A stretch of 64,000 nt of DNA from Lytechinus variegatus (GCF_018143015.1 NC_054743.1:65315244-65379243); one strand, 5' to 3'. Positions 21,312-33,071 are shown, numbered from the stretch's first letter. Notes: generated by a model from the sequence alone, not told the origin. Translations and numbers: made by a program.

Positions 21312-24300
21312 ATGCTGTTACGATATCTCTGTTCTCTGACCAGGTTTATTTCACTACCACTTTTCAGGAAGCCTACTCTGAGGAAAAATGAACTTCTCGA
21401 GCTATCCCGTAAACTGAGCTTTAGTGACGTCACTGAAGTTCTACATCGGCTAACATGTACCATCCCCCGGGCACGAATCGACGATACCCGAGGCAACCCA
21501 GACCGGGTCTATAAACTGCTTCTGGAGTGGCACAAGAGCTGTGGGGCGCCAAGTGAAGCTAGAGCGAAACTTTCCGTTGCTCTTTCACTTTCTGGTAGAC
21601 AAGACCTGGCCGATGAACTTGAATCAAGTATGTTAATTTTGAGGATATTTGGGTACCCCTGTTCCTTAATTTAGACAAAATTTAAATTCGCAACCCACCC
21701 TAGGTCAAATATGCTATTCTGATTGAATCATGAAAAATGATTGAATTTGGTAAAAAAAACTGCATCAATTCAACTTTCCAATAATTTATGTCTTTTTCTG
21801 TATGCATAAATGGAATCGCTGGTCCCAATACATGTCACCACACCATAAGCATGTGAAATTCCACAAAATTACGGCCATCTTTAATAGATTTGGGGCTTGC
21901 ACAATTTTGCTTTAGACCCGAGATCATCAATATTGTCACTTTATGTCGGGATGTAGGACGTGGAACACACAAACACTGTGAACACCGTTCCATAAGTAAA
22001 ATGAAAAAAAAAAACATGACCATCGTATAGCCCACTCCTTATTGAAGCAACCATTATCTTTCTCTTGTTCTTTCAGATGAAATCTTACATGTTACCCTAT
22101 GTCGACAGATTCTCGCCTTTAGGTATGAGAGCCTGTTGGAGGAAGAAAAATGGAAAGATGGCTATTTCATCAAACCAAGGCTAAAGCATCTCAGTGATTC
22201 GGGGATATCTGAACAACCTGCTTTTGATCCTTACGAGTGCTTGGCAATGCCAGGGAAGAGTATCATCATAGAGGGTGAAGTGGGAATGGGGAAGACGATG
22301 CTTATGAAAGGCATTTTGGCCGAGTGGGTAAGGAGGTATAAGAGAGGAGTGTCTCTGCCTCTCTTATTCTTTTTGGCCAGCGACGAAATCAAGGAAGAAG
22401 ACACACTGCATAGTGTAATCTACCGGAAATATTTCGGCAGTTGTGAAGGCATCACAGAAAACGAACTTTCTGATTACATGATTGGGGACCCACATGGATG
22501 TTTGATCGCCATTGATGCAGTTCCTAAGATGCGATCATTATTGAAGACTCAAATTGGAAGGTCTTTCCAAAGCAATATGGGAATATCAAGCTACGAATTG
22601 TCTTTGATTATCACATCCAGGCCAAGAGATTCGGCTTATTTCAGTTCGGATCTGAAATTCAAGATCGACTCCTTAAATGCCGAAGAAGTAGAGATGTACG
22701 TCCGGAATACCTATTCATCCCCTAAAGATAAGGAACATGGAAGCAAACTCGTAGAATTCCTTCAAAGGAATCCCATCGTTTGCAATGATCTGTGCTCCAT
22801 TCCACTTCTATGTGGTGTGATGTGTAGACACTGGAGCATTTGCCGACAACAAGAGAAAAGTCACATGCAACAGCGAATGGAATTTTGCCATGGTATTACC
22901 CACGTTTCTAAGTTGGTTGCTGAAGCATTGGTACACGATAAAATCACCGACATTAAGCCCCTGCTTTTCCCCACACCAGGTTTCAATTTCCTTCTACAGT
23001 TGAAGAATTCGGGAGACTGTGGTAACACAGCTCATGCAGACGACCTCCTGCAGAAGAACATGGAAAATCTCGGCCAAGTGGCATTTAAGAAATTGAAAAA
23101 GATTCAATCTCTTTTCGGGAAGCCGATTTTACCGTTTGTCCGAGATCTTACAAGATAGCTTGTCTAACGAGAGTTCTGGTGAAAAGAGGAAGCTGCATTG
23201 AATTTTTCCACCCGATCATTCAAGCCTACTGTGTAGCTGCCTACATCGTCAAACTCCACCATCGGGGAACCAGGGAGTTCAACAAAACTCTATGTGAATT
23301 AGATAGCTGCGTATCCTCTTATCGCAAGTGGGTCTACAGGTTTGTCTCTGGAGATAGTCACATCGAAACAGCAAAAGATGTTATCAATCATCTTGCACGA
23401 AAAAGTTCCACTCACAACATCCTCTGCGAGAGCCTCGCAGAAGTATATGAGAATTACGATACGCTTCAGGATGAACATCCGGTTATTGTGCCTCCTGATT
23501 TCCACGACATTACATGGCCCTCAGGTATCGTTCTGAAAGATCCCACCTCACGCACCCTAGGAGGGTTCTATTCAGTTGCCAAGTATGCCAATAACGCCAT
23601 AAGCGAAGTCACGATACACAAAATGTCCTCGTATGGTGATGAGGAAATTCAGAACCCGCAAGCTTTTCAACAATTGCAAGAACTTCGACTTAACTTAGGT
23701 GCCTTGTTTATGACAGAATGTGACCTTCACCGGTGTACTCTCCTCTTCAAGGCGCTGATTCAAAGGACATTGCGGGTACTTGATTTGTCCGGTTCAACAT
23801 CAATAGAAGACCTGAGCGATGCTCCCGAACAATTTCTATCATGTCTCCCTGACCTCACTACTCTCAGACTTCCAAACATGGACCAATATCCATGTCTGCT
23901 TCTGGCATCTCTTCCAGATTGCTGTGCAGGACTTAAGGAATTGTCGCTGGCATTTAGGAGATTTTGCAGCCACTCTGGGAGCTGCATGGAATGTAACAGT
24001 CGTTTCGAGAAATTGGAGACCTTGGCGATTAAGTGCCCTAGCTCCGTGGTACGATCGCAACTAGCACATATCATATCATGCACCAACATCTTAGGAAGCA
24101 TGTCCTTGGCATGTGAAAGAATTGACGAGGATTTTATTGAGTCTCTTGAAACCTTGAGACACGTACATAGGGTTCTTGTTGAAGTAAATTCAATCGAGCG
24201 GGATACACTAGGTTGCCTCCTCCAAAAGATCCCGGGTCTCAAACAATTCAAATTGGCGTTTGGTGGGAGGCACGAGGCTGAATTAATCAATACATTCACG

Positions 24301-26136
24301 GCACTTTCGTCTTCCAGCAATATCAGTGAGCTAGATGTCAGTTACATTATTCCGGGTACCCCTTATTCAGATCGACCACCACCAAGTCCTGCACTCATGA
24401 GGAATATGCACGACCTGATTGTCAAGCTCCGGAACCTCAGGATTCTAGCCATGACGGATGTACCCCTTGGCAACACGGCAACTCTTGAAATACTCCAAGA
24501 TATGAGGTCTGAAAAGATCACTGTAACTGACTTACGGTAAATAAGAATTTTTTAACAATAAATATTCTTAAGACAGTATCACCATTGAAATTTTCAGACG
24601 ATGTTTACGCGGATTCGAATAGCTCGTTGATGTATTTTTAATGAATTATTTTATCGCTTTTTAGTTTGTGTCAATTAATCTGCAAAATATAAGTTCTTTT
24701 AAAATGATCCTCATATTTTTCACAGACTTGTTTCGAAACCTCCAATCCCCATGTTAATCCTAGAAAATAGTTTGAGTTTAAACCGTTTATCACACAAATG
24801 TGATGACGAAACGAGAAAAAATGGTTTTGTTGAACGGCATGTAATGATTGTAATAACGGACACTTAATAAAATGTGTAGTCAAAGAATCGTTTCATCTGT
24901 AACTCCTAATTAAATAATTCATGTAAAACTAAAGGAAACTGCCAGTTCTGACAAAAAAAAGACGATATACTTTTGTTGTTTCTCCCCAGACTTATTCGAT
25001 GCAATACGCAATCCAGTGGTCCCTTCGAAATCTGTAGAGAGATCCGAAGAAAGGGCTGTGACGTAACAATCGTCCATGGGACACCCGGTTGCAAGCATTC
25101 GGAGGTAGGTTATCAGTGTAGATGTTTTATAACCACACTTTGTGGTCCATAAGACAGAAAGAAAAAAACAGTATCCTACAAGATGAGGTGTGATTACCTA
25201 CACATTTTCTTGAAGTTTTGGATTCAGTAGCATCAGCTTGCTTCTGCACATATTCTTCTCTTCCGTTCACTTAACATGTTATAATATGCACATCAACTTG
25301 AATGTTGTACTTTTAATAAGTTAAAATTTGAAAGAAAAAAAAGCGCTTGCATGTTTTAATGAATTTTGAACTATATGATTTGGTTTCAATTGTTGGAGTT
25401 ACGTACATTTCAAGGAAACTCCTGGGAAGAAACTTTCATCAAATATGAAGTGCGTCCAATAATTATTTACTTAATTTATTTTTGTATCGCAAACTCCTAT
25501 TTTGACATTCCTTTTTGCCTCAAGCAGCCAACTGAATCAAGGGGAGGGCAGTCGGTTATTGGTGCAGAAGGAATACAGCTATCCAGAGATGCGCGGGATG
25601 ACAGGGGTGGACAAGCAACTCGTCCCAAGAGATCGAAATCGTGGCGACCGACGATTCCTTTACAACGGCCGTCAGTTGAATCTACAGAAGATAATGAACT
25701 CATGCCAGAGATACCGCCTCCGAAGCGGTCTTCCTCGAGACATCAGTCAAAGGCTGTGGTGTCTCCTGAGGGATCTTCTTCCGGAGTAGGGGACCCACAG
25801 ATGACGTCAGCCGAGGAGCGTTTGCTGATGGTTTCTCTTCCGGTTCTTTTACCTCACACTCTCAAAATGAAGCTTTCAGAGCAACTCCAATCCAATACCT
25901 TCACAGGCAATGACTGGAGAGCTCTTGCTGAAAAATTTCACATCGATAAGTATGCAGCTCGCATGAGTAGACATCCAAATCCTCCGGAAGCACTGTTCGA
26001 CGTTGCTATGGAGAGAAGATGTTTTACATCACTTGAAGAATTGGCAGATGTATTTGAGAGCATGGAACGGGAGGATTGCAAACATGAAGTCATGAAGTAC
26101 ATGCAGCAAATGAACGTCAGTATACCAAAAAATTAA
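21312..26136 (+). CDS. NLR immune receptor: Death-NACHT-LRR-Death, four exons, one frameshift
   Basis: Exons at 21312-21627, 22077-24536, 24990-25104 and 25528-26136. All junctions are GT-AG and the phases fit (1, 2, 0). Restoring one base in exon 2 gives about 1166 residues. Exon 1 holds a Death-fold domain (ELLELSRKLSFSDVTEVLHR, VYKLLLEWHKSCG, LADELES). Exon 2 has a NACHT ATPase: Walker A GEVGMGKT near residue 172, sensor-1 ITSRP near 284, and a Walker B that reads CLIAIDAVPKM. Leucine-rich repeats follow (LRVLDLSGS, LPDLTTLRLPN, ISELDVSYI) into exon 3. Exon 4 has a Ser/Pro-rich linker, then a second Death domain (LPVLLPHTLKMKLSEQL, NDWRALAEKFHI, LADVFESM). NLRs of this class sense danger signals and recruit Death-domain adaptors in the cytoplasm (family knowledge). 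The A run at 23096-23100 is one base short, shifting frame between NACHT and LRR. This could be decay or an assembly error. Confidence 0.8.
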
Positions 26137-26495
26137 GCTCGTGCTTCACGCTCGCATTTGATTGTTTCAGACACACAGCTTGTTCTTTATTTAAATAAAA
26201 ACTCGCTTAGACTGTCCAGTTTTCAGGTCGGAATATCAAAAATTTTGAGCTCGCTCTTCGCACTCTCATTGTTTAATTGGTGATACTTGTATCCTCTTCT
26301 TTAATCACTAACAACAGTCCTAATTGAGTTCTTTTTAACGGTATTATAATAAAATTTCGGCTCGCGCTTCGCGCTCGCTTTGTTTAGTTGGATACTTATC
26401 TTTATTCATGATAATGAAAACGACTCAGAATCTTCAGTTCTAATACATAACATATCAAAGAATTTTAGCTCGCGCTTCGCGCTCGCATGATATAT
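26110..26495. repeat. Array of AGCTCGCGCTTCGCGCTCGC units at the NLR 3' end
   Basis: Four units near 26130, 26255, 26355 and 26465, each with an AAAATTTT(A/G)GCTCGCGCTTCGCGCTCGC core, sometimes preceded by GGAATATC. This is the reverse orientation of the 8040-8460 array. The first unit overlaps the last codons and stop of the NLR. Confidence 0.55.
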
Positions 26496-27733
26496 TAAGA
26501 CCACATGAAATACCTTATCTTGTCTATAACCACAAAAACTAACATACTTATAACTTCACTCTTTAGTTAGGACTACCCCCTGAAAAACCAACCCAAAAAA
26601 TCAAATTATAGCGGCAAATCGAGAAAAATGTTGATGAAAATATGTGTCGGCCCCCCTATTGGCGAAAGCTGGATCCGCCCCTGACATATGTGTAATTGTT
26701 CGTCCGATGCAAATCTTCGGGTGATCTGCTATCCCAGTCCAACTATCGACAAAAGCTTCTCAGCTCTCCATTGTGACCTTGCATTTTCAAAGGAATATAT
26801 GCGTTTGTGTCTCCGTATTAATTGCGAAAACTCTCTATTGTGAGAATTTGTCGGGGTGTAACCTAGTTTTTCCTTGGAATCGTTCCTGATTGTAAAGTTG
26901 TGGTCTATCACAGTGGCATAGTGAGCCCCCAAAATATGAGGAGGCACGATATGACGTCTGTGGAAAAAAAATCTAAAAAAATCCTGAGCTCGCGACGTCA
27001 GCAAGCCAAAACTTTGAACTTTGAATATTCGAATTATTTGCATCAGATTTTGACATATTTTGAAAATAACATCACACAGTACCCCCCGTTTCTTTCCTTT
27101 TCTACTTTTTCTTTCGTGAATTTCTTTTAAAGGGGTGGGGGTAATGATCCTGCTCAAGATTCCATTTGTGCCCCAGTGGTTTATCGTGCGGTTTTGAAGA
27201 GATGTAGTCAGGAATTGGCTTGATATCAGAATCGATCCTATATGCAAGATCACTGGGCCCAATTTCCGCGAGCTCTGACATGTCTAAGCTATGCTAAGGA
27301 AGCCAGTTATAGTTGCAGTTCCAGTGGATTTTTTTAACCTACTGTTTCTTCAAATTTTTGTTGTCAACTTAACCACGATCATTTTTTGTTGCCCTTATAT
27401 TTTGTAAATGGACTATATCATAAACTGTAAAAATGGTATTTCCAAATAATCATATCCAAAGCTGTGTTTTGTAAATGAAATGTATGATAACTCTTAATAG
27501 GATCGAGACATGATATTGTAGATTCGAGTTGCTACGCATTCATTGAAACGCTTACATGAATCTTTAGTCATATAAAAGGTGAAGATTATCGCTGAAGTGT
27601 TTTACCTCGGGGTCACCCTACAGACCCAAGTTATCAATATAAATGATGCATTAAATATTGTACACATAAAAACTAAGGGCTGATACAGGGTTCTGACAGG
27701 GTCTTGTCCTGCCCCTCTCCTTCATTAGACCAA
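26496..27733. other. Non-coding stretch with a hAT-like end
   Basis: At 26648-26690 the minus strand reads CAGGGGCGGATCCAGC then a G run, a typical hAT-type terminal sequence without a visible partner. The remaining sequence has overlapping open frames on both strands near 26730-27260 with no domain I recognise. Confidence 0.35.
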
Positions 27734-27747
27734 CAGACTTCCCTTTG

Positions 27748-28204
27748 CTGATGTGGTTTACGGTACACCATGTGGAGTGTTATAGAAGCAGTGGATAGAA
27801 GAAGAGAGGAAGTGGATAGGCGAGAAAGTGGAGATTTGAGAATAGAGTATTCTTTCTTGAGAATAGTCCTGAAAAGGACTGTAAACCAGAAGGAATGTTG
27901 AGTGAGAACAGCTTGAGTAGTAGAGCTGATGAGGGGATGCTGGCTTGCGTCGGCGAGTAGAGATGATGAGTAGTAGAGAGACTCGACGTTTCGGACAGGT
28001 TGACTGTCCGTCTTCAGGTTCCTTCTGGTTTACAGTCCTTTTCAGGACTATTCTCAAGAAAGAATACTCTATTCTCAAATCTCCACTTTCTCGCCTATCC
28101 ACTTCCTCTCTTCTTCTATCCACTGCTTCTATAACACTCCACATGGTGTACCGTAAACCACATCAGCAATTGTACATGCCACCATGCAAACCTTCAAACA
28201 ACAT
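27748..28204. mobile_element. Penelope-like snap-back element with hammerhead-like motif
   Basis: Arms of about 150 bases (27748-27896 and 28017-28168) are almost exact reverse complements. The central 120 bases, read on the minus strand, contain CTGAAGA, then a CGGACAG/CTGTCCG hairpin, then GAAAC and GTC (28017-27985). This resembles the hammerhead ribozyme core found in Penelope-like retroelement terminal repeats (family knowledge). The 14-bp direct repeat CAGACTTCCCTTTG flanks the unit at 27734-27747 and 28205-28218. No reverse transcriptase is present. One extra base between the core and the stem means catalytic competence is uncertain. Confidence 0.5.
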
Positions 28205-28449
28205 CAGACTTCCCTTTGTTTTACCTGTCATTGTTTTGCAAGGTTTTCCGTGTTGGTTACCTTTGACATTATTTTTGTACAGCACCCCCCCCCCCATCTT
28301 GCTCAATTCTAGATCCGCCTCTTTGAAATAGTAATACATGGCATTGAAACAACTGAAATATTTTTAATTTTGGATTTTATTTGGAAATTGAATTTTATTT
28401 TGTCTTCGAAAAACAACTCCACCAGAAAAAACACGATTCGTTCCGGATT

Positions 28450-29094
28450 CGGCGGTCATCCGAACCGTCGTATCACTCATACGACGGTGCTCACCTTTTT
28501 CTGAGAAAAATCGACTTCAAAGTTTACCATAGCTTTCTCACTTAGTTCCCTAGCCTTTCAACATAATCATTGCTTGAAAATACATGATTGGAAAGACCAA
28601 GAAAATTGCTTCACGTTGGTATCTTTATTCTAACACAAAAGTAAGAATCTGAGAAAATAGATGGTGGCAAAATAGCTACATGCTTGTAATTTCGGTTTGA
28701 GCGGCTTATATTTTCCCTGTACAAAACCTCATAGGGAAAGCACGATACGATGTTTTTACTGACCGCGATTTCAATGCGCGCGGTTAGTCAAAACGTCGTA
28801 TCGCTTTTCACGTGCAAAGTCAATGCAGTGCCCAGTGCCGATACGACGGTTTGGTTGACCCGCGCGCATTGATATCGCTCTGTTACAGTACACGTTTCCA
28901 ATGGGATTGCGCATTTTATTGAAAAAAAAATTGTATGGCATCGCCGTGAAAATTCTCTTATATCTCAAAAAAATAAAATAAATTGCTGCATAAAAATTTA
29001 GTTATGAATGGAGTAAGACTTATACTTTCATTTTCTGCAAGAATCTCCTTTTTTTTACCAGAATTGACTAATACGACGGTTCGTATGACCACCG
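28450..29094. mobile_element. Foldback element with ATACGACGGTTCG ends
   Basis: Left GGCGGTCATCCGAACCGTCG and right ACGACGGTTCGTATGACCACC are inverted. CGTCGTATC/GATACGACG words and the ACCGCGATTTCAATGCGCGC stretch near 28765 (with a partner near 28860) repeat the theme inside. No coding. Confidence 0.5.
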
Positions 29095-30143
29095 ATGGTA
29101 TGTGTGCTAAATCTCTGGAGCCACGTTTTGTATAAAAATTTTAATGATCCTGTCTCCATAGCCAATCAAAGTTCAGGAATTTAGTTGCATAAAGCAGTGT
29201 ATAAGGTAACTGTGTAATCGTTTTAATCATCTTCGTGAAGAGAAACCTATTCCAAGATGTTCCAAGTTGAAGCTGTTCACACTTTTGCTGGCAACTTTTC
29301 CATACTGGGGCAAATCTCCCTCATCTTTCTGAAAAAAATTAACAATTGGGAGAAAAAGAAGTATATACATGTATATATATCTAAATAATAATGATAACAA
29401 TAATTGGATTCATACATGTACTAGTACTTTTCAAGAGAATTCACAGCAAATCTATATTACAAGCATTATCATGCCGGCTTCAGCTCTTGTTGGCAAATCC
29501 AGTGCTCATTAAATGATCCAGTGAATATATCTTGCCAGGGGCATAGCCTCATACAGCATGTACAGTGTCAGTAGAAATTTTTCGTTCTTATTTTCTGATT
29601 GTATGTTATTTGATTTATTGTTACAGATGTTGTTGCCATGATATGTTTTGAATTCCTCGTTATACGAACTACGAATTATCAAATTGTTAGCCGATTAGGT
29701 TTTTTTTCGACAGTCTTATTTGAGTAGAAAGTGGTTGTGTCCGCTGCCTATTTTTGGCCAAGACATCATTTTCGAACTAAACAAATCCATAGCATTACTT
29801 TCTATATTTTACTTAGTTACGCCGCTTTTATTTCATGTTTGATTGTATCTGATCACATTTGTAATATTTTTTTTCCTTTGTATTGTTTTCCTTTGAAATA
29901 CATTTGGCAATCCCCTCAAAGGCTTGTGTATCTTCGTTTCATCCTTAAAATCATAATATAAATATCAAAATAAGATTAACTAAATTTGATAATGATGAAG
30001 AGTTACGCGGTTACACTTCGTAATTCCAAAGGTTCGTCATTGCAAAAGTTCGTATTCCGAAACACGCAAATTGCCACTACCTCGAAGTTCATTAATCCAA
30101 AAACGAAAAAAAAAGGTTTAGAAACAGAACATTTGTCATGGAA
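29095..30143. other. Non-coding AT-rich stretch
   Basis: No gene, RNA or clear element ends recognised. Confidence 0.3.
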
Positions 30144-30704
30144 CTGGGGGGGGGGGACTTCCATTGACCATTGGATACCAGATGCGACCATGGGGTTTCG
30201 AAAAGCACCCTAAACAAGTATTTTCAAGATTCTGAAAATGCACCCCTTATAGGTATTGGCGTGTGAAACCCCTACTCGCAACAAGTATTGGAGACAAAAC
30301 GATACTCTCCACAAGTATTCCCTGAATTGACCCCCTAAACAAGTACATCAATATTTCAATTGTTAAATCACGGACGTTGGCTTTACCTTTACTTACATTG
30401 GGTTTAGTACCACTGAAACCTCCCATACCACGCTCAAATCGGACTCTAAAAACGTAGTGTTGTGGCATAAAGTACATCCTTTGTAAAGAATATTAGTCTT
30501 TTTATAGTTTGACATTCCTTTTGCCTCAAACAGCCAACTGTTTAAAATTTGACCGCCTACACACGTAGCTTTCCTAAATAAATATCTTTAAAACCCTTAT
30601 TACGTTACGTACGTAACGTGCCAAATCTAGAAGTAGAGATCCCTTTTACGCGTTTCTTTGGTCTTGCCTGGTATCCACTCGTCAATGGAAGTGCCCCCCC
30701 CCCC
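30144..30704. mobile_element. G-run-ended MITE, copy 2, with exact 9-bp target duplication
   Basis: GTCATGGAA occurs directly at 30135-30143 and 30705-30713, flanking an element that starts with a G run and GACTTCCATTGACCATTGG and ends GTATCCACTCGTCAATGGAA, GTG and a C run. Inverted relative to the 19649 copy. It carries about 35 extra bases (30508-30540) absent from that copy, which match the NLR exon 4 splice acceptor region. Confidence 0.7.
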
Positions 30705-30713
30705 GTCATGGAA

Positions 30714-31480
30714 AAGCTTTTTAATACCAAAAAATCGGGCGTCCTTACAAAATATGTTAAATTTCCTAACCTCTTTATGTTAGAATTTTGTCACAAATTA
30801 AAGAAAGAAGAATGAATTCTTTACTCATATAGTACTTCTACTTCTAGTTCATTTCGTACTCCAAGTGGTAGGTTATAGTAATACGACCAGTTCATTTTCT
30901 TGTGTAAATATATTACAATATATTATAATGTGTTATATTATATTGATATGAAGTTATAACTGATCGCATACAATGTACGCATACATTTGTTAAGTAATTT
31001 TTTACATGTTCTTTTTATGTTGTACTCTCATACCCATAGAGGGGGTCGATAGGGTGAATAAAATCTTATCTTATCAACATCACGAAGGATGAATAGGGGA
31101 TTTCGATCGGTCACTGAAGTACCTCTCCGACCGTACTCAGCGACCGATCGTTTTTTTACCAAAACGATCGGTCGCAGAGTGCAATAAAATGCTTTCACAT
31201 CATGATTTCGGTCGCTGCAACCGTACCCAGCGATTGCACCTTGGTGTGAAAGCAGTTTATTACTTATTAGCCAACACATTTTTTCTCTCTCTCAATTGAA
31301 ACCGTCGATTCTCTTTGAAGATCAAGTATTATCTACCGCCCTCTCTCGACGATTGTTTTAAAAGAATTTTTGAACACCTAATTTACGAAATTATCATAAT
31401 GGGATATCAGAAGCAACATCTGCCATCTGATCAAAATAAGGAATTCCAAATCCTACACATCCTCCAGGTGGAGGCGTCAT
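30714..31480. other. Non-coding stretch with a small palindromic repeat
   Basis: Between 31095 and 31265, GATCGGTCGC/GCGACCGATCG words recur in both orientations together with CTTTCACATCA and GGTGTGAAAGC, suggesting a small inverted-repeat element. No gene seen. Confidence 0.3.
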
Positions 31481-31860
31481 GACATGGTCTAGTGGTTACG
31501 ACTCTCGTGTCTATATCAGAGGGACGTGGGTTCGAATTCTAGCCATGACGTGTTTTCCTTCGGCAAGACATTTACCCACGTTGTGCTGAAATCGACCCAC
31601 GTGAGGTGAATGGGTACCGGGAAGGATTTATTCTTTGACGCAATAATAGCGCAGATATGGCGGCTTACCTACGACCGGGCTGATTATGATACCAAGTATC
31701 ATCAAAGCGCAGTTGGGTATATGAACATAGCAACTGCGCTATACAGATGGACATGTTATTACTTTTTTTTGACAGAACATAGGAAAAGCTTTTCAACCAC
31801 TTGTGGGGTTGCCACGCAGTCAAGTTTATCTTATAGTCGCAACCCCTGTACCTTCTAATA
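31481..31860 (+). repeat. tRNA-derived SINE, diverged
   Basis: A box-like ACATGGTCTAGTGGTTACGAC and B box GGTTCGAATTC, followed by TTCCTTCGGCAAGACATTTA and GAGGTGAATGGGTACC, the same body blocks seen in the SINEs at 47432 and 63043. It is more diverged over its 3' half. Confidence 0.55.
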
Positions 31861-32184
31861 ACCGATATGTTTTAATAGAAAATGCAATTTTCTTTTTCTT
31901 CTATGCTTTGCTTGTCAGTTATATGTATATTATTATTGTATTTTCTTTGTTAATGTGTTTATGAAAAAAGTGTTGCAGAAACCAATAAATGAAAACGAAA
32001 AAATGTTACTTTGTCGGTTCTTTTTTTTGGTGATGTTTGTTCATTCCATACGATCAAATACCAAATGATCCAAGGCATAACTGATATTACGAAATCCAAA
32101 TATGGGACAAACATGACAATTGACAAGAATTTTTTGACATAATTATCAACACAATTATCTCAATTTACTTTAAGATTGAATGCA

Positions 32185-32503
32185 GGGGCCGATTGCACAA
32201 AAGAGTCTTTGCAAAACCGTCTTTCGTGACGCCCATTTATTATGATGCGCCATGTGAAACGCATTTTAAAATAAATTAACTGCAAACATTTTTTATTAAT
32301 CCGTTATAGTAAACAAAATCTTTGTTTATGAAATGAAGTGATATATCATGAAATTGTATACAAATTGATTTGAATGCTAGCTAACAAATTTTATTTGTTT
32401 ATCATACATTTCAGAAATATCCCCAATACATATACAGCGCATCATAAAAGATGGGCGACATGAAAGACGGTCCTTGGAAAGACCCTTTCGTGCAATCGGC
32501 CCC
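32185..32503. mobile_element. MITE with GGGGCCGATTGCAC ends
   Basis: Left GGGGCCGATTGCACAAAAGA and right TTTCGTGCAATCGGCCCC are inverted, followed inward by GTCTTTGCAAAACCGTCTTTC and its partner GAAAGACGGTCCTTGGAAAG. About 320 bp, non-coding centre. Confidence 0.65.
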
Positions 32504-32847
32504 TGGTTAACTCGATGCTAGTGATAAGTACTCTATGAAATAGGTCAGAACAAACGGCCTTCAATTATAAAGCTCAGGTCACATTGATTAAAACAAATAT
32601 TCCATTTATTACAAATATTCCGATCTGAAAAATCTGTATGATCAAAGTTCTGAATATTGCTATGAATACGAGACTTTCTGTTGTTAAAGGGACATGCATA
32701 ATCGTAGTGACGTCATACAGACATCTTGTCATCGGCTGTGCGATTCAAATCCGAAACGGAATTTGTAATGCTTAAAGTATGATTGTGAATCCATTATTCC
32801 TTAGCATAGCTACGGTTATTTTGAATTGGAAATGAGATTAATGAGGT

Positions 32848-33071
32848 TACACTCTAAAAACAAATCAGTCAAAAATGACTGGTTAATAGGGTCAGCTGGG
32901 AGCAACTGTTATTCTAGTCATATCTGACTATTTTCTAGTCATATTTTACTAGAAAATAGTTATTTCTGACTACAATATATGTCAGAAATGTGAATATCAG
33001 TGATTGCCATATCAGTTGCTCCCAGCTGACTACTAGTCTAGTCAATTTGACTGATTTTTTTTAAGAGTGTA
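32848..33071. mobile_element. MITE with TACACTCTAAAAAC ends
   Basis: Left TACACTCTAAAAACAAATCAGTC and right GACTGATTTTTTTTAAGAGTGTA are inverted. Inner blocks GTCAGCTGGGAGCAACTG and CAGTTGCTCCCAGCTGAC are exact complements, so the whole 224-bp element folds on itself. Confidence 0.7.

Noticed and set aside
23760-24320. 186-residue minus-strand protein
   Set aside because: Shadow of the NLR leucine-rich-repeat coding strand.
26729-27262. 177-residue minus-strand protein
   Set aside because: No recognisable domain, biased composition, no splice signals or conserved motifs; treated as a chance frame.
27758-28331. Two overlapping 128-residue proteins on opposite strands
   Set aside because: Both are translations of the inverted arms of the snap-back element.
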